Shown here piece by piece: positions 44,771-53,503 of a stretch of 64,000 nt of DNA. Numbering within the stretch: the first letter of the stretch is position 1; the number at the start of each line of letters is the position of its first letter. This stretch comes from Evansella sp. AB-P1 (GTDB lineage Bacteria > Bacillota > Bacilli > Bacillales > Salisediminibacteriaceae). A program made the translations under genes and the position numbers. The notes below the pieces were generated by a model that did no database searches, was not told where the DNA came from, and was given only the letters and a program-made list of their open reading frames with translations. Where the stretch lies: assembly GCF_029688925.1 (NCBI RefSeq), contig NZ_JARUKY010000002.1, positions 186,001-250,000 on the forward strand, in the 5' to 3' direction.

Positions 44771-47166
44771 ATGTCTTGCCCCTCCTTCATTTTCAACTTA
44801 ATTAGAGCAACGATACCAAGTGCTGCAACTCCCAACACTAATACCTCAAGCATAGTATCAAGTCCACGGAAATCAACAAGAATAACATTTACCATGTTGT
44901 AACCACCAGCAAGTGGTACGGAGTTTTCTACAAAGTACTGAGAAATAGGTTCAAAGCTTAAACCATGTCTTGCTGCATGTGCACTAAAAGCAATAAGTGT
45001 AACAATAGCTCCCATACCTACTGATATGATAAGGTTTGTCATTTTAAATCTAGCTTTAAAGGACTCTTTGCGTAGCTCTGGTAAGTGGTAAAAGCATAGT
45101 AAGAACAACACTACCATGACCGTTTCTACAAGAAGCTGTGTTAACGCTAGGTCAGGTGCTCGGAAAACTACGAAAAGGAGTGCAATTAAAAAGCCAATAA
45201 CTCCAACGACAATGATAGCTGTAACACGATGCTGAATAAACGGAACACTAATTGTAGCTGCAATTAATGCTAAGGTAATAATCCATAAATATGGAGAAAT
45301 CTCAGAAACATCAACAAAGTTAAATGCCACAGCATCGTAACGGAAGAACGTCCAACCTAGTAACAAGATCATAAAAACCATCATATAAGCAAAATAGTCT
45401 CTTAATAATCCTGTTAACTGTAAGTTTGTCACACGTTGTGATCCAGCTACGAGACCTTCTAATCCACCATCATAGAATCTGTTTAATGGATCTCTTTCAT
45501 GAAGGAAGAAGGTAGTTTCTTGCCAACGTTTTAAATTTAAAAACACGACTGTACCAAAAAGTACAACACCGATGGTCATAAATAATTCAGCATTAAAACC
45601 ATGCCAATGATAAATGTTGATGTAAGGATCAGACACATACGGTAATACGGACTGCATTGCAGGTTCAATTATTGTATAAGAAAGCATATTTGGGAACAAT
45701 CCAAAGATAACCACAAGTGATGCAAGAACAATCGGTGATATTAATAAACCAATTGGTGCTTCATGTGCCTTCTTTTCAAGTTTTTCTGGCTGATATTTTC
45801 CTGTAAATGTTTTAAAGAACATAATCATACAATAAGCAAAAGTGAAAACACTAGCTATCCATGCCACAATTGGAAAAATGAAGCCTAATGTTTGCACATT
45901 AAAGATGTTTAAGGTAGTTGCTTCTAAAACACCGGTAAAGAACATCTCCTTACTCAGGAACCCATTAAATGGTGGTAAGCCTGCCATAGAGGCAATACCA
46001 ATAATGGAAATGGTAAAGGTAATAGGCATGATTGCCATTAACCCACCTAGCTTCCGAATATCCCTTGTGCCAGTTTCATGGTCAACGATACCAACAACCA
46101 TGAAAAGACTTCCTTTAAACGTTGCATGGTTAATTAAATGGAAAATAGCTGCAATGATTGCTACCTCTGCAACATTATCGATAAAGGAAGCAGAACCTAG
46201 TCCTAGTAAAGCCATAATTAATCCTAATTGACTTATCGTTGAGAAGGCTAAAATGGCTTTTAAGTCTACTTGCCTAATCGCTGAAATAGAACCCCAAATT
46301 AATGTGAGGAGACCGAAGCTCGTAATAATCCAAAACCATTCTGGTGTTCCTCCAAATACTGGGGTAAATCGGGCTACTAAATAAATCCCCGCTTTTACCA
46401 TTGTTGCTGAATGAAGATAAGCACTTACAGGTGTTGGTGCTTCCATTGCATCTGGTAACCAAATATGGAATGGAAATTGTGCAGATTTCGTAAATGCTCC
46501 AAGCAAAATAAGGATCATAGCAGGTAAAAATAATGCTTCATTAAAGATTGCGCCACTTTCTGCAAAGAACGAAATGATTCCTTGAATACTGAAAGTTCCA
46601 GTCATGATATACAATAGACAGAAACCTGCAAGCATTGCAAACCCACCTGTTACAGTGATAAGCATTGATTTTTGAGCACCATAACGAGATTTTTCTTTGT
46701 GGAACCAATAAGCGATTAAAAGTGAGGAAGCTAAACTTGTTAACTCCCAGAATACATAAATGACAATAAGATTGTCTGATAAAACAACTCCAAGCATGGC
46801 TCCCATAAACATTAGTAAGTATACATAGAAGTTATTTAATGGTTCGTCTTTCTTATTTGCTATGTAGAAGATGGAATAAAGAACGACTAATGTTCCTATA
46901 CCAGTAATTAAAAGAGCAAATAATAAACTTAAACCATCAAGATAAATGTTAAAGCCAATACCTAATGAAGGAACCCAATCCATTGTTTCTTTTACCACTT
47001 GTAATGGTTCCCCTATTGGAATAAACCGCAAAAGGTAAATAAATAATAGTAATGGAAGTGCTAAAACAAACCACCCTGTATGAATACGACGAAAGCCTTT
47101 ATAAAAAAAAGGAACGAATATCGCCATAATAAAAGGTGCTAATACTAATAAGTGAAGCGTTGACAA
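44767..47166 (-). CDS. mrpA: Mrp antiporter subunit A
   Basis: Largest subunit, 799 residues with about 20 transmembrane helices. It is related to complex I NuoL, and its C-terminal part corresponds to the MrpB-like extension found in group 1 Mrp systems. Conserved features include VFWELTSLASSLLI, KSAQFPFHIWLPDAMEAPTP and the C-terminal FRAPDLALTQLLVETVMVVL in outline. The start is TTG with AAAGGAGGT upstream. It heads the mrpABCDEFG operon, which exports Na+ in exchange for H+ and is central to alkaline pH homeostasis. Confidence 0.96.
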   Translation of the reverse strand: MSTLHLLVLAPFIMAIFVPFFYKGFRRIHTGWFVLALPLLLFIYLLRFIPIGEPLQVVKETMDWVPSLGIGFNIYLDGLSLLFALLITGIGTLVVLYSIFYIANKKDEPLNNFYVYLLMFMGAMLGVVLSDNLIVIYVFWELTSLASSLLIAYWFHKEKSRYGAQKSMLITVTGGFAMLAGFCLLYIMTGTFSIQGIISFFAESGAIFNEALFLPAMILILLGAFTKSAQFPFHIWLPDAMEAPTPVSAYLHSATMVKAGIYLVARFTPVFGGTPEWFWIITSFGLLTLIWGSISAIRQVDLKAILAFSTISQLGLIMALLGLGSASFIDNVAEVAIIAAIFHLINHATFKGSLFMVVGIVDHETGTRDIRKLGGLMAIMPITFTISIIGIASMAGLPPFNGFLSKEMFFTGVLEATTLNIFNVQTLGFIFPIVAWIASVFTFAYCMIMFFKTFTGKYQPEKLEKKAHEAPIGLLISPIVLASLVVIFGLFPNMLSYTIIEPAMQSVLPYVSDPYINIYHWHGFNAELFMTIGVVLFGTVVFLNLKRWQETTFFLHERDPLNRFYDGGLEGLVAGSQRVTNLQLTGLLRDYFAYMMVFMILLLGWTFFRYDAVAFNFVDVSEISPYLWIITLALIAATISVPFIQHRVTAIIVVGVIGFLIALLFVVFRAPDLALTQLLVETVMVVLFLLCFYHLPELRKESFKARFKMTNLIISVGMGAIVTLIAFSAHAARHGLSFEPISQYFVENSVPLAGGYNMVNVILVDFRGLDTMLEVLVLGVAALGIVALIKLKMKEGQDI

Positions 47167-47522
47167 ATGATTTACCTCCTTTATTTTTCTAAAAATAATT
47201 ACACGTCCTGAAAATAACTTCTATCCTTTTCCTTATAAACGCAAATAAAATTATAATATAAATTACATAACCTTGCATCTTTCGTACAATTAGCCTTTGC
47301 AAATATTTAAGAATTTATTAAATATGTAGAAACTCAACTTTTATACATAAAAAATTTTTTTTGAAAGACGATACTTTTTTAACTTTTTATGAATTTTTGT
47401 TGCTTTGTATAGGGGATTACTCCTATAAAATTCATGGAGTTTTTAATTATAAAAATTATATATTGATAATATTTGTTTAACTGTTTTATGTTTTCTATCC
47501 TGTAAATAAGTATTGGTTCAAT
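47167..47522. other. Gene-free region upstream of mrpA
   Basis: AT-rich region of about 350 bp that should hold the mrp promoter on the minus strand. I see no gene and no clear structured RNA. A run of T residues near 47345-47395 is the only notable feature. Confidence 0.5.
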
Positions 47523-47624
47523 AGTGAAGGGTGACGACTCCAGTGGGATCAGCACGAGGGCGAAAATCCCTTAAAAGCTTACTGTGTAAGTTTTAGGAAG
47601 TTGAGGCCGTGCCCTACGGAAAGC
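47523..47624 (+). repeat. Dispersed mosaic element, partial copy (47.6 kb)
   Basis: About 102 bp closely matching the copy at 34828-35010: AGTGAAGGGTGACGACTCC, GTGGGATCAGCACGAGG, CGAAAATCCC, the hairpin arms TTAAAAGCTTAC and GTAAGTTTTAGG, and GAGGCCGTGCCCTACGGAAAG. The outer ends are missing. Confidence 0.82.
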
Positions 47625-47735
47625 GACATTACTATAAGTAAAGAGACTGAGACATCTTACTTTTTTCTTTGAATTTATTAAGTATAAGTATAAAAAAAAG
47701 AAAACCGTATCATCCTTAATAATAAGGTGGTGATA

Positions 47736-47978
47736 CGGTTGAAGAAAAAATTCTCTTATACAGTTTCCATGTTCATTTTCCTTTTAATGGTTTTAATGGC
47801 GTTACCATTTCACCAGGATTCAACAAACAGAATTATTGAAAGACAAAATGTTAATCAAGAAATTGGTGGTTTTTTTCTTACTGAAGATCAAAAAAGAGAA
47901 AAACGATTTAAGCCACGAGAATATATTCATAAGCAAGAACAGCTACAACCTAATATAATTGAAGACATAGAGGAATGA
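47736..47978 (+). CDS. Small membrane-anchored or exported protein of unknown function
   Basis: An 80-residue protein with a basic start (KKKFSYTVS) and one hydrophobic segment at about residues 8-25 (MFIFLLMVLMALPF), acting as signal anchor or signal peptide. A polar, charged C-terminal part follows (GGFFLTEDQKREKRFKPREY). I do not recognise the family. TTG at 47736 has AAGGTGG about eight bases upstream; a GTG three codons earlier is possible. It lies between the mosaic repeat and sda. Confidence 0.6.
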   Translation, partial: RLKKKFSYTVSMFIFLLMVLMALPFHQDSTNRIIERQNVNQEIGGFFLTEDQKREKRFKPREYIHKQEQLQPNIIEDIEE

Positions 47979-48097
47979 TAAAGTATAACCTTTATTCACT
48001 TAGCTTCGTGTTTTAAAGTAGAGAGAACGTAATAAGGTTAAATAAATACATTCGTATATAATTCTATTCTTATTTTGAGTTCTCTCGATTTTTCCTA

Positions 48098-48256
48098 TTA
48101 GGATGTTATTTGATCATTATTTAAGTGTGATCTTCTATTTATTTCTTGTTTAATTAAAGAAATGAAATCCTCACTTAAATCTAGTTCTCGAGCTTTATAA
48201 TAGGTTTCCAAAAGCAAGGCATCCGACAAATATTTCATACCTCCTTGCCGCCCCAT
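48098..48256 (-). CDS. sda: Sporulation histidine kinase inhibitor Sda
   Basis: A 52-residue protein in the sda position upstream of yqeH, matching Sda: MKYLSDALLLETYYKARELD followed by LSEDFISLIKQEINRRS, which form the two-helix hairpin that binds KinA/KinB and blocks phosphorelay signalling when replication is disturbed. It starts at ATG 48256 with AAAAGGAGGTGG in front. An in-frame ATG at 48238 corresponds better to the short B. subtilis form but sits directly after AAGGAGG. A DnaA-box cluster lies about 180 bp upstream. Confidence 0.9.
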   Translation of the reverse strand: MGRQGGMKYLSDALLLETYYKARELDLSEDFISLIKQEINRRSHLNNDQITS

Positions 48257-48439
48257 GGCAGCTCCACCTCCTTTTGTTTATCCATATTCAACTAGAAGGT
48301 TAAAAAAATGAATAGTTACATTCGACAGGACAATTCAATTTTATATACGTTCAAAAATTTTGTAGAAAGTAGTTTTTATTTACTTTCTATTTGCTTGAGT
48401 AGATGATAACACGTAACAGAAAGGTTCTCAACGCGTCTT

Positions 48440-48538
48440 TTTTCCACAGAGAACAGTGGATAAGTTGTGGATATACTGTATATAAAAATGGGAAAAGTAG
48501 ACAGGTTATAGGTGGATATGTGTATAATGTTATCCACA
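48440..48538. promoter_or_regulatory. DnaA-box cluster between sda and yqeH
   Basis: Five sites resembling TTATCCACA lie within 100 bp: TTTTCCACA (48440-48448), AGTGGATAA (48455-48463), TGTGGATAT (48466-48474), GGTGGATAT (48511-48519) and a perfect TTATCCACA (48530-48538). In B. subtilis DnaA controls sda and binds this intergenic region, so the role is well supported. Confidence 0.82.
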
Positions 48539-48790
48539 ATTGTTTGTGAATGGTAAAATTTGTCGAAAAATTTTTATCATATTTAATTAATTACCTAGTA
48601 AAGGGGAATAAGAGAATTAAAATGTAAACATAGAATCGTATAAGTAAGCAATAATACACCTTTGTTTAAGTTTGAAATCATTGATAAAATAAATGTATGA
48701 TAGATAGGAATATCTTACCTATTAAATAAGCTGTCTTCATAGAGACTTGTATTGAGAATTTTTATTTATATTAAGAGAGGATTGTTTGAA

Positions 48791-49909
48791 ATGGATGAAT
48801 TTGAAGAACGTTCCGTTATTTGTTCCGGTTGTGGAATTAAGATACAGACGAATGACCCCAAAAAGATAGGCTATACACCAAAATCAGCTATAAATAGAGA
48901 GGTAATTATTTGTCAACGATGCTTTAAGTTAAAGCATTACAATGAAGTTCAAGATGTTTCATTAACAGATGATGATTTTTTAAAAATATTAAATGAATTA
49001 GGTAAAAAGGATGCATTGATTGTAAAAATAGTAGATATCTTTGATTTTGATGGTAGCTGGTTACCTGGATTAAATCGTTTTGTAGGAAATAATCCGGTTT
49101 TATTAGTTGGAAATAAAGTTGATCTACTACCAAAATCAGTGAAACGTACAAAGCTCATTAACTGGATGAAACAAGCAGCCAAAAATTATGGACTGAAAAC
49201 GGAAGATGTTCATTTAATGAGTGCAGAAACTGGTGAAGGTGTAATAGAGACAGCTAATTTAATTGACCAATTTCGAGGTAATAGAAATGTGTACATTGTA
49301 GGAAGTACAAATGTGGGGAAATCAACGTTTATAAACCGATTACTAAAGGAATTTGGTGCTGAGGATGAATTTTTAATTACAACATCCAATATTCCAGGTA
49401 CTACGTTGGATATGATTGATGTACCACTTGAAGACGGTGCATCGTTATTTGATACACCTGGAATTATTAATCACCATCAAATGAGTCATTTATTAGATAA
49501 AAAGGAGTTAAAGACTATTTCTCCTAGAAAAGAGATAAAACCGAAAGTATTTCAGTTAAACTTAGGTCAAACGTTGTATTTCGGGGGAATGGCAAGAATT
49601 GATTTTGTGGAGGGGGAACCTCAATCCTTTGTCTGTTATTTTTCAAATGACTTACAAATTCACAGAACCAAGATAGAAAAAGCTGATGAATTATATACAA
49701 ATCATCTAGGTGAGCTACTTTCGCCACCAATGAAAGAAAACGCAAGTAACTTTCCTTCATTAGTAATGCAAGAATGGCAGTTGAAGCAAGAGAAGACTGA
49801 TATCGTTATTTCAGGGTTAGGATGGATCACTATACATGGCAAAGGGGCAAAGGTACGGACGTATGCTCCAAAAGGAGTCCATGTCATTCGTCGCGATTCT
49901 ATTTTTTAA
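48791..49909 (+). CDS. yqeH: Ribosome biogenesis GTPase YqeH
   Basis: A circularly permuted GTPase needed for 30S assembly, 372 residues. The N-terminal zinc finger has CSGCG and CQRCF. The G motifs come in permuted order: NKVD (G4), SAETG (G5), GSTNVGKST (G1), and DTPG (G3). The C-terminal part is the RNA-binding region. The ATG at 48791 was chosen over the frame opening at 48752 because AGAGAGG lies in front of it and MDEFEERS matches family starts. The gene yqeG, normally just upstream, is absent. Confidence 0.95.
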   Translation: MDEFEERSVICSGCGIKIQTNDPKKIGYTPKSAINREVIICQRCFKLKHYNEVQDVSLTDDDFLKILNELGKKDALIVKIVDIFDFDGSWLPGLNRFVGNNPVLLVGNKVDLLPKSVKRTKLINWMKQAAKNYGLKTEDVHLMSAETGEGVIETANLIDQFRGNRNVYIVGSTNVGKSTFINRLLKEFGAEDEFLITTSNIPGTTLDMIDVPLEDGASLFDTPGIINHHQMSHLLDKKELKTISPRKEIKPKVFQLNLGQTLYFGGMARIDFVEGEPQSFVCYFSNDLQIHRTKIEKADELYTNHLGELLSPPMKENASNFPSLVMQEWQLKQEKTDIVISGLGWITIHGKGAKVRTYAPKGVHVIRRDSIF

Positions 49910-49966
49910 ACAGTAATTATATCCTTCATCGGTAAAAGATGAATTGGTGGAGAGGAGAGAACCAAA

Positions 49967-50806
49967 ATGAATATGGTTATGGGGGTAATCGGCTATCCAA
50001 TAAAGCATTCCCTTTCACCTGAAATGCATCGTTCAGCATATAAAAATTTACATATAGACTATGCCTACCATGCATTTGAGGTTTCACCTGCTAATCTCAA
50101 AAATGCAATAGATGGAGTGCGGGGATTGGGGTTAAAAGGCTTGAATGTGACAATTCCACATAAGGTAGAGGTAATGGCGCATTTAGATGAAATTGATGAT
50201 TTAGCAGTTGAAATAGGTGCTGTAAATACGATCGTTAACGTAGATGGTAAACTAAAAGGATATAATACAGATGGAGAAGGGTATTTGAAATCCTTAAAGG
50301 AATATGTAAACAAGGATATTCGCAATTTGAATACGCTAATTATTGGTGCTGGTGGAGCTGCTAGGGCAGTTGCATTAACATTAACAAAAGATGGTGTAAA
50401 CAATTTAGTAATTACAAATCGAACTTTATCAAAGGCTGAAGATCTTGCAGAAAGGTGTGCTAAGTTTTCTGAAGCTACCGTACAAACGATAAAGGACATA
50501 GAAACGAATTTACAGGATTTTGATATTATTATTAATACAACTTCAATTGGAATGTCACCGAATATTGATGAGATGCCAATAAAATTAGATAATTTGAAAG
50601 AAGGAACCTTTGTAAGTGACCTTATTTACACCCCCTTTAAGACAAAATTACTCATTGAGGCTGAAAATAAAGGCGGTAAGGTGTTAAATGGATTAGATAT
50701 GTTTGTTTATCAAGGAGCATTGGCATTCGAAAAATGGACAGGATTACAAGCTCCTACAGACATCATGAGAAGTACAGTATTAAACCATTTGAAAGGAGTC
50801 AAATGA
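49967..50806 (+). CDS. aroE: Shikimate dehydrogenase
   Basis: Reduces 3-dehydroshikimate to shikimate with NADPH in the aromatic amino acid pathway. It is 279 residues long. GYPIKHSLSPEMHR and LNVTIPHK (with the catalytic Lys) form the substrate domain; GAGGAARAV is the NADP-binding loop, with NRT next; NTTSIGM and GLDMFVYQGALAFEKWTG complete the pattern. The ATG has GGAGAGGAGAG upstream. Placement between yqeH and yhbY matches B. subtilis. Confidence 0.96.
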   Translation: MNMVMGVIGYPIKHSLSPEMHRSAYKNLHIDYAYHAFEVSPANLKNAIDGVRGLGLKGLNVTIPHKVEVMAHLDEIDDLAVEIGAVNTIVNVDGKLKGYNTDGEGYLKSLKEYVNKDIRNLNTLIIGAGGAARAVALTLTKDGVNNLVITNRTLSKAEDLAERCAKFSEATVQTIKDIETNLQDFDIIINTTSIGMSPNIDEMPIKLDNLKEGTFVSDLIYTPFKTKLLIEAENKGGKVLNGLDMFVYQGALAFEKWTGLQAPTDIMRSTVLNHLKGVK

Positions 50807-50810
50807 ATAT

Positions 50811-51104
50811 ATGTTAACTGGAAAACAAAAGAGGTTTTTAAAGAGTAAAGCGCACCACTTAAAGCCAATATTTCAAGTTGGTAAAGGTGGTGTAAATGAA
50901 AACCTAATAAAACAAGTAGAAGATGCATTAGAAGCACGTGAACTAATTAAAGTTAGTATTTTACAAAACTGCGATGAGGATAAAGATGAAGTGGCAGATG
51001 CACTATCATTTGGAGCAAAAGCAGAAATTGTACAAATCATAGGGAATACGATTGTTTTTTATAAAGAATCAATAAACAAAAAAACGATAGAATTACCTTC
51101 CTAA
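50811..51104 (+). CDS. yhbY: CRM-domain RNA-binding protein YhbY (YqeI)
   Basis: A 97-residue protein consisting of one CRM (YhbY) domain, which binds pre-50S ribosomal RNA. Conserved parts are LKSKAHHLKPIFQVGKGGV with the GKGG loop, and a central KVSILQNC. It starts four bases after aroE, in the same operon. The short spacing implies co-translation. Confidence 0.93.
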   Translation: MLTGKQKRFLKSKAHHLKPIFQVGKGGVNENLIKQVEDALEARELIKVSILQNCDEDKDEVADALSFGAKAEIVQIIGNTIVFYKESINKKTIELPS

Positions 51105-51116
51105 GAGGTGCAACTT

Positions 51117-51695
51117 ATGAAACGTATTGGAATACTAGGAGGTACGTTTGATCCTCCACATATAGGGCATTTATTAATGGCTGAAGAATCCCGTATAAAA
51201 ATGAACTTAGATGAAATATGGTGGATGCCAAATAGAATTCCTCCCCATAAAGAAACGGCTACCGATTCACTATTAAGAGAAAGATTAATGATGGTACAAC
51301 ATATGACAGATTTGCATGAAAAATACATCCTATGTGATGTTGAATTAAAGCGTAATGGACCATCCTATACTGTGGATACTATGGAGTTGTTAAATGAAAA
51401 ATATGCTCACTATGAATTTTTCTTTATCATTGGAGAAGATAGTTTACAAACATTAGATAAGTGGCATAGAAGTGATTACTTAAAATCACTTGTTTCATTT
51501 ATTGTGATTCGTCGTCCAGGCTACGAACATGAGATGGAGAAAGCGAATAATGGTATATTATTTATAGAGGGTCCAACAATTGATGTTTCATCTACAGATA
51601 TTCGAAAAACTCTAAAAGAAAAAAAAGAAGTTAATCGTTTTTTATTAACGAAAGAGGTTTATGAATTAATAAAGGAGCACCAATTGTATGAATGA
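51117..51695 (+). CDS. nadD: Nicotinate-nucleotide adenylyltransferase
   Basis: Converts nicotinate mononucleotide to deamido-NAD in NAD synthesis. It is 192 residues long. The nucleotidyltransferase signature GGTFDPPHIGHL is at the start and the ATP-binding SSTDIRK near the end. EIWWMPNRIPPHKE is also typical. The start was set to the ATG at 51117, with AAGAGGTG upstream, not to the GTG at 51108. It overlaps the yqeK start by eight bases. Confidence 0.97.
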   Translation: MKRIGILGGTFDPPHIGHLLMAEESRIKMNLDEIWWMPNRIPPHKETATDSLLRERLMMVQHMTDLHEKYILCDVELKRNGPSYTVDTMELLNEKYAHYEFFFIIGEDSLQTLDKWHRSDYLKSLVSFIVIRRPGYEHEMEKANNGILFIEGPTIDVSSTDIRKTLKEKKEVNRFLLTKEVYELIKEHQLYE

Positions 51696-52260
51696 AGACC
51701 AAGCATTAGCTGCAGTAGAGAAAAGTTTAAAGAAAAGAAGGTTTGAACACACGCTTCGAGTTACAGAGGAAGCAGAAATATTAGCTAGGCGCTACAATGT
51801 GGATGTAAAAAAAACAAGACTAGCAGCTATCCTTCATGATTATGCAAAATATCGCCCAGTTGATGAAATGAAAGAGACTGTAAAACAAAATGGACTGTCA
51901 CGTTCACTTTTAACTTATAGTGATGAAATCCTTCATGCTTTCGTTGGTGCATTTTATGTTGAAAAAGAATTACATGTAACAGATAGGCAAATATTATCTG
52001 CAATACGTTACCATACTACAGGTAGAGCAAACATGACACCGATAGAAAAAGTAGTCTTTTTAGCAGATTATATTGAACCTGGAAGAACATTTAACGCAGT
52101 AGAAATAGTAAGGGACATGGCTAAACTGGACTTAGACAGGGCTTGTTTCTTTGCACTAAAAAATATTATACAATTTATCGTAAGTAAGGATGAAGCTGTT
52201 TATCCAGAAACGTTTGAAGCGTATAATGACTTTGCTTTATTATTACAAAGGAGGATTTGA
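51688..52260 (+). CDS. yqeK: HD-domain Ap4A hydrolase YqeK
   Basis: A 190-residue HD-domain phosphohydrolase. The metal-binding HD pair is in AAILHDYAKY, with other ligands in RFEHTLRV, HAFVGAF and RYHTTGRANM. Members of this family cleave diadenosine tetraphosphate symmetrically. It lies between nadD and rsfS, overlapping nadD, in the conserved order. Confidence 0.94.
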   Translation: MNEDQALAAVEKSLKKRRFEHTLRVTEEAEILARRYNVDVKKTRLAAILHDYAKYRPVDEMKETVKQNGLSRSLLTYSDEILHAFVGAFYVEKELHVTDRQILSAIRYHTTGRANMTPIEKVVFLADYIEPGRTFNAVEIVRDMAKLDLDRACFFALKNIIQFIVSKDEAVYPETFEAYNDFALLLQRRI

Positions 52261-52267
52261 AACGTAC

Positions 52268-52624
52268 ATGCAAAAAAATGAATTGTTAGATTTAGCTGTA
52301 AGAGCTGCAGATGACAAAAATGCAGCAAACATTATTGTATTAAATATGGCTGGAGTATCCTTAATTTCAGATTATTTTGTTATTTGTCATGGGAACTCTG
52401 AAAAGCAGGTTGAAGCTATTGCTCGGGAAATAAAAGATCGAGCTCAAGAAGAAGGTATTGAATTAAAGAGGTTAGAAGGTCTTCAAGAAAGTAGATGGGT
52501 ATTGATTGATCTCAATGATGTTATTGTACATGTTTTTCATAAGGATGAAAGACAATATTATAACTTAGAAAAGCTTTGGGGAGATGCTCCTACAATTTCT
52601 GTTGAACAAGTATTAAACTCTTAA
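52268..52624 (+). CDS. rsfS: Ribosome silencing factor RsfS (YqeL)
   Basis: A 118-residue protein that binds ribosomal protein L14 and blocks subunit joining under nutrient limitation. Conserved segments include NIIVLNMAGVSLISDYFVI and the C-terminal WVLIDLNDVIVHVFHKDER, with YYNLEKLWGD at the end. The longest frame opens inside yqeK at 52190; the ATG at 52268 gives the family N-terminus MQKNELLDLAV. The Shine-Dalgarno GGAGG lies 13 bases upstream, somewhat far. Confidence 0.94.
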   Translation: MQKNELLDLAVRAADDKNAANIIVLNMAGVSLISDYFVICHGNSEKQVEAIAREIKDRAQEEGIELKRLEGLQESRWVLIDLNDVIVHVFHKDERQYYNLEKLWGDAPTISVEQVLNS

Positions 52625-52654
52625 ATGAAGGATAGATGAATAGGAGAAAGATAT

Positions 52655-53386
52655 ATGAATGAGCAACATTTTGCGAACATTTATGATGAATTAATGCAGG
52701 ATGTGCCGTATGAAAAATGGGTTAGTTATACGAAAAAGTATATACAAACCGGGAGTAAAGTGCTTGATGTTGCATGTGGGACAGGTACTTTTGCTATGGC
52801 TCTTCAAAGAAATGGTTACAATGTACAAGGAACAGATATTTCACAAGACATGCTAACAATTGCAGAAAATAAAATGAGAAAAGAAAATATAACATTTCCT
52901 CTATTTAAACAAGACATGAGACAATTATCAGGTTTTTCTAGCCTAGACGGTGTGACACTATTCTGTGACGGGTTAAATTATCTATTACAGGAGGGGGATG
53001 TTCAAGAAACCTTTCAACGAATAGGGCGTATTTTACGTCCAGGTGGTGTGTTTTTATTCGATGTTCACTCCATTTATAAAATAAAGACAATTTTTAATGA
53101 CCACTTATTTGGCGAAAATAACGAGGACATATCTTATTTATGGTTTTGTACTCCTGGCGAATATTCTAATAGTGTGGAGCATTGTTTAACCTTTTTTGTG
53201 AAAACTGAGGATCAAACTTACGAACGGATGGATGAAGAACACGAACAACGTACTTTTTCACCTCACCAATATTGTAGCTGGTTAAAGGAAGCTGGTTTTT
53301 CTGATATTGAAGTAACGAGTGATTTTGGACGTACTTCTATCAGTGAAACGGATGAACGGATTTTTTTAAAAGCTATAAAAAAATAA
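52655..53386 (+). CDS. yqeM: SAM-dependent methyltransferase YqeM
   Basis: A 243-residue class I methyltransferase. Motif I is VLDVACGTGTFAMAL near residue 39. VQGTDISQDML and ILRPGGVFLFDVHS are the following motifs. The substrate is unknown. It lies after rsfS and before comER in the usual order. The start has TAGGAGAAAG in front. A strong terminator follows. Confidence 0.9.
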   Translation: MNEQHFANIYDELMQDVPYEKWVSYTKKYIQTGSKVLDVACGTGTFAMALQRNGYNVQGTDISQDMLTIAENKMRKENITFPLFKQDMRQLSGFSSLDGVTLFCDGLNYLLQEGDVQETFQRIGRILRPGGVFLFDVHSIYKIKTIFNDHLFGENNEDISYLWFCTPGEYSNSVEHCLTFFVKTEDQTYERMDEEHEQRTFSPHQYCSWLKEAGFSDIEVTSDFGRTSISETDERIFLKAIKK

Positions 53387-53414
53387 AGCAGGATTTATTT
53401 GATTTATGACGAAT

Positions 53415-53453
53415 ACGAATAAAGAGCATATGGAAACATGCTCTTTATTCGTT
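53415..53453. terminator. Terminator between yqeM and comER
   Basis: Perfect 15-bp stem with arms ACGAATAAAGAGCAT and ATGCTCTTTATTCGT and an eight-base loop, in a convergent gap. Confidence 0.85.
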
Positions 53454-53503
53454 CAGTTAAAATGGTTTTCATTACATTAATTTTTTCTATAATACGGTTT
53501 CTC

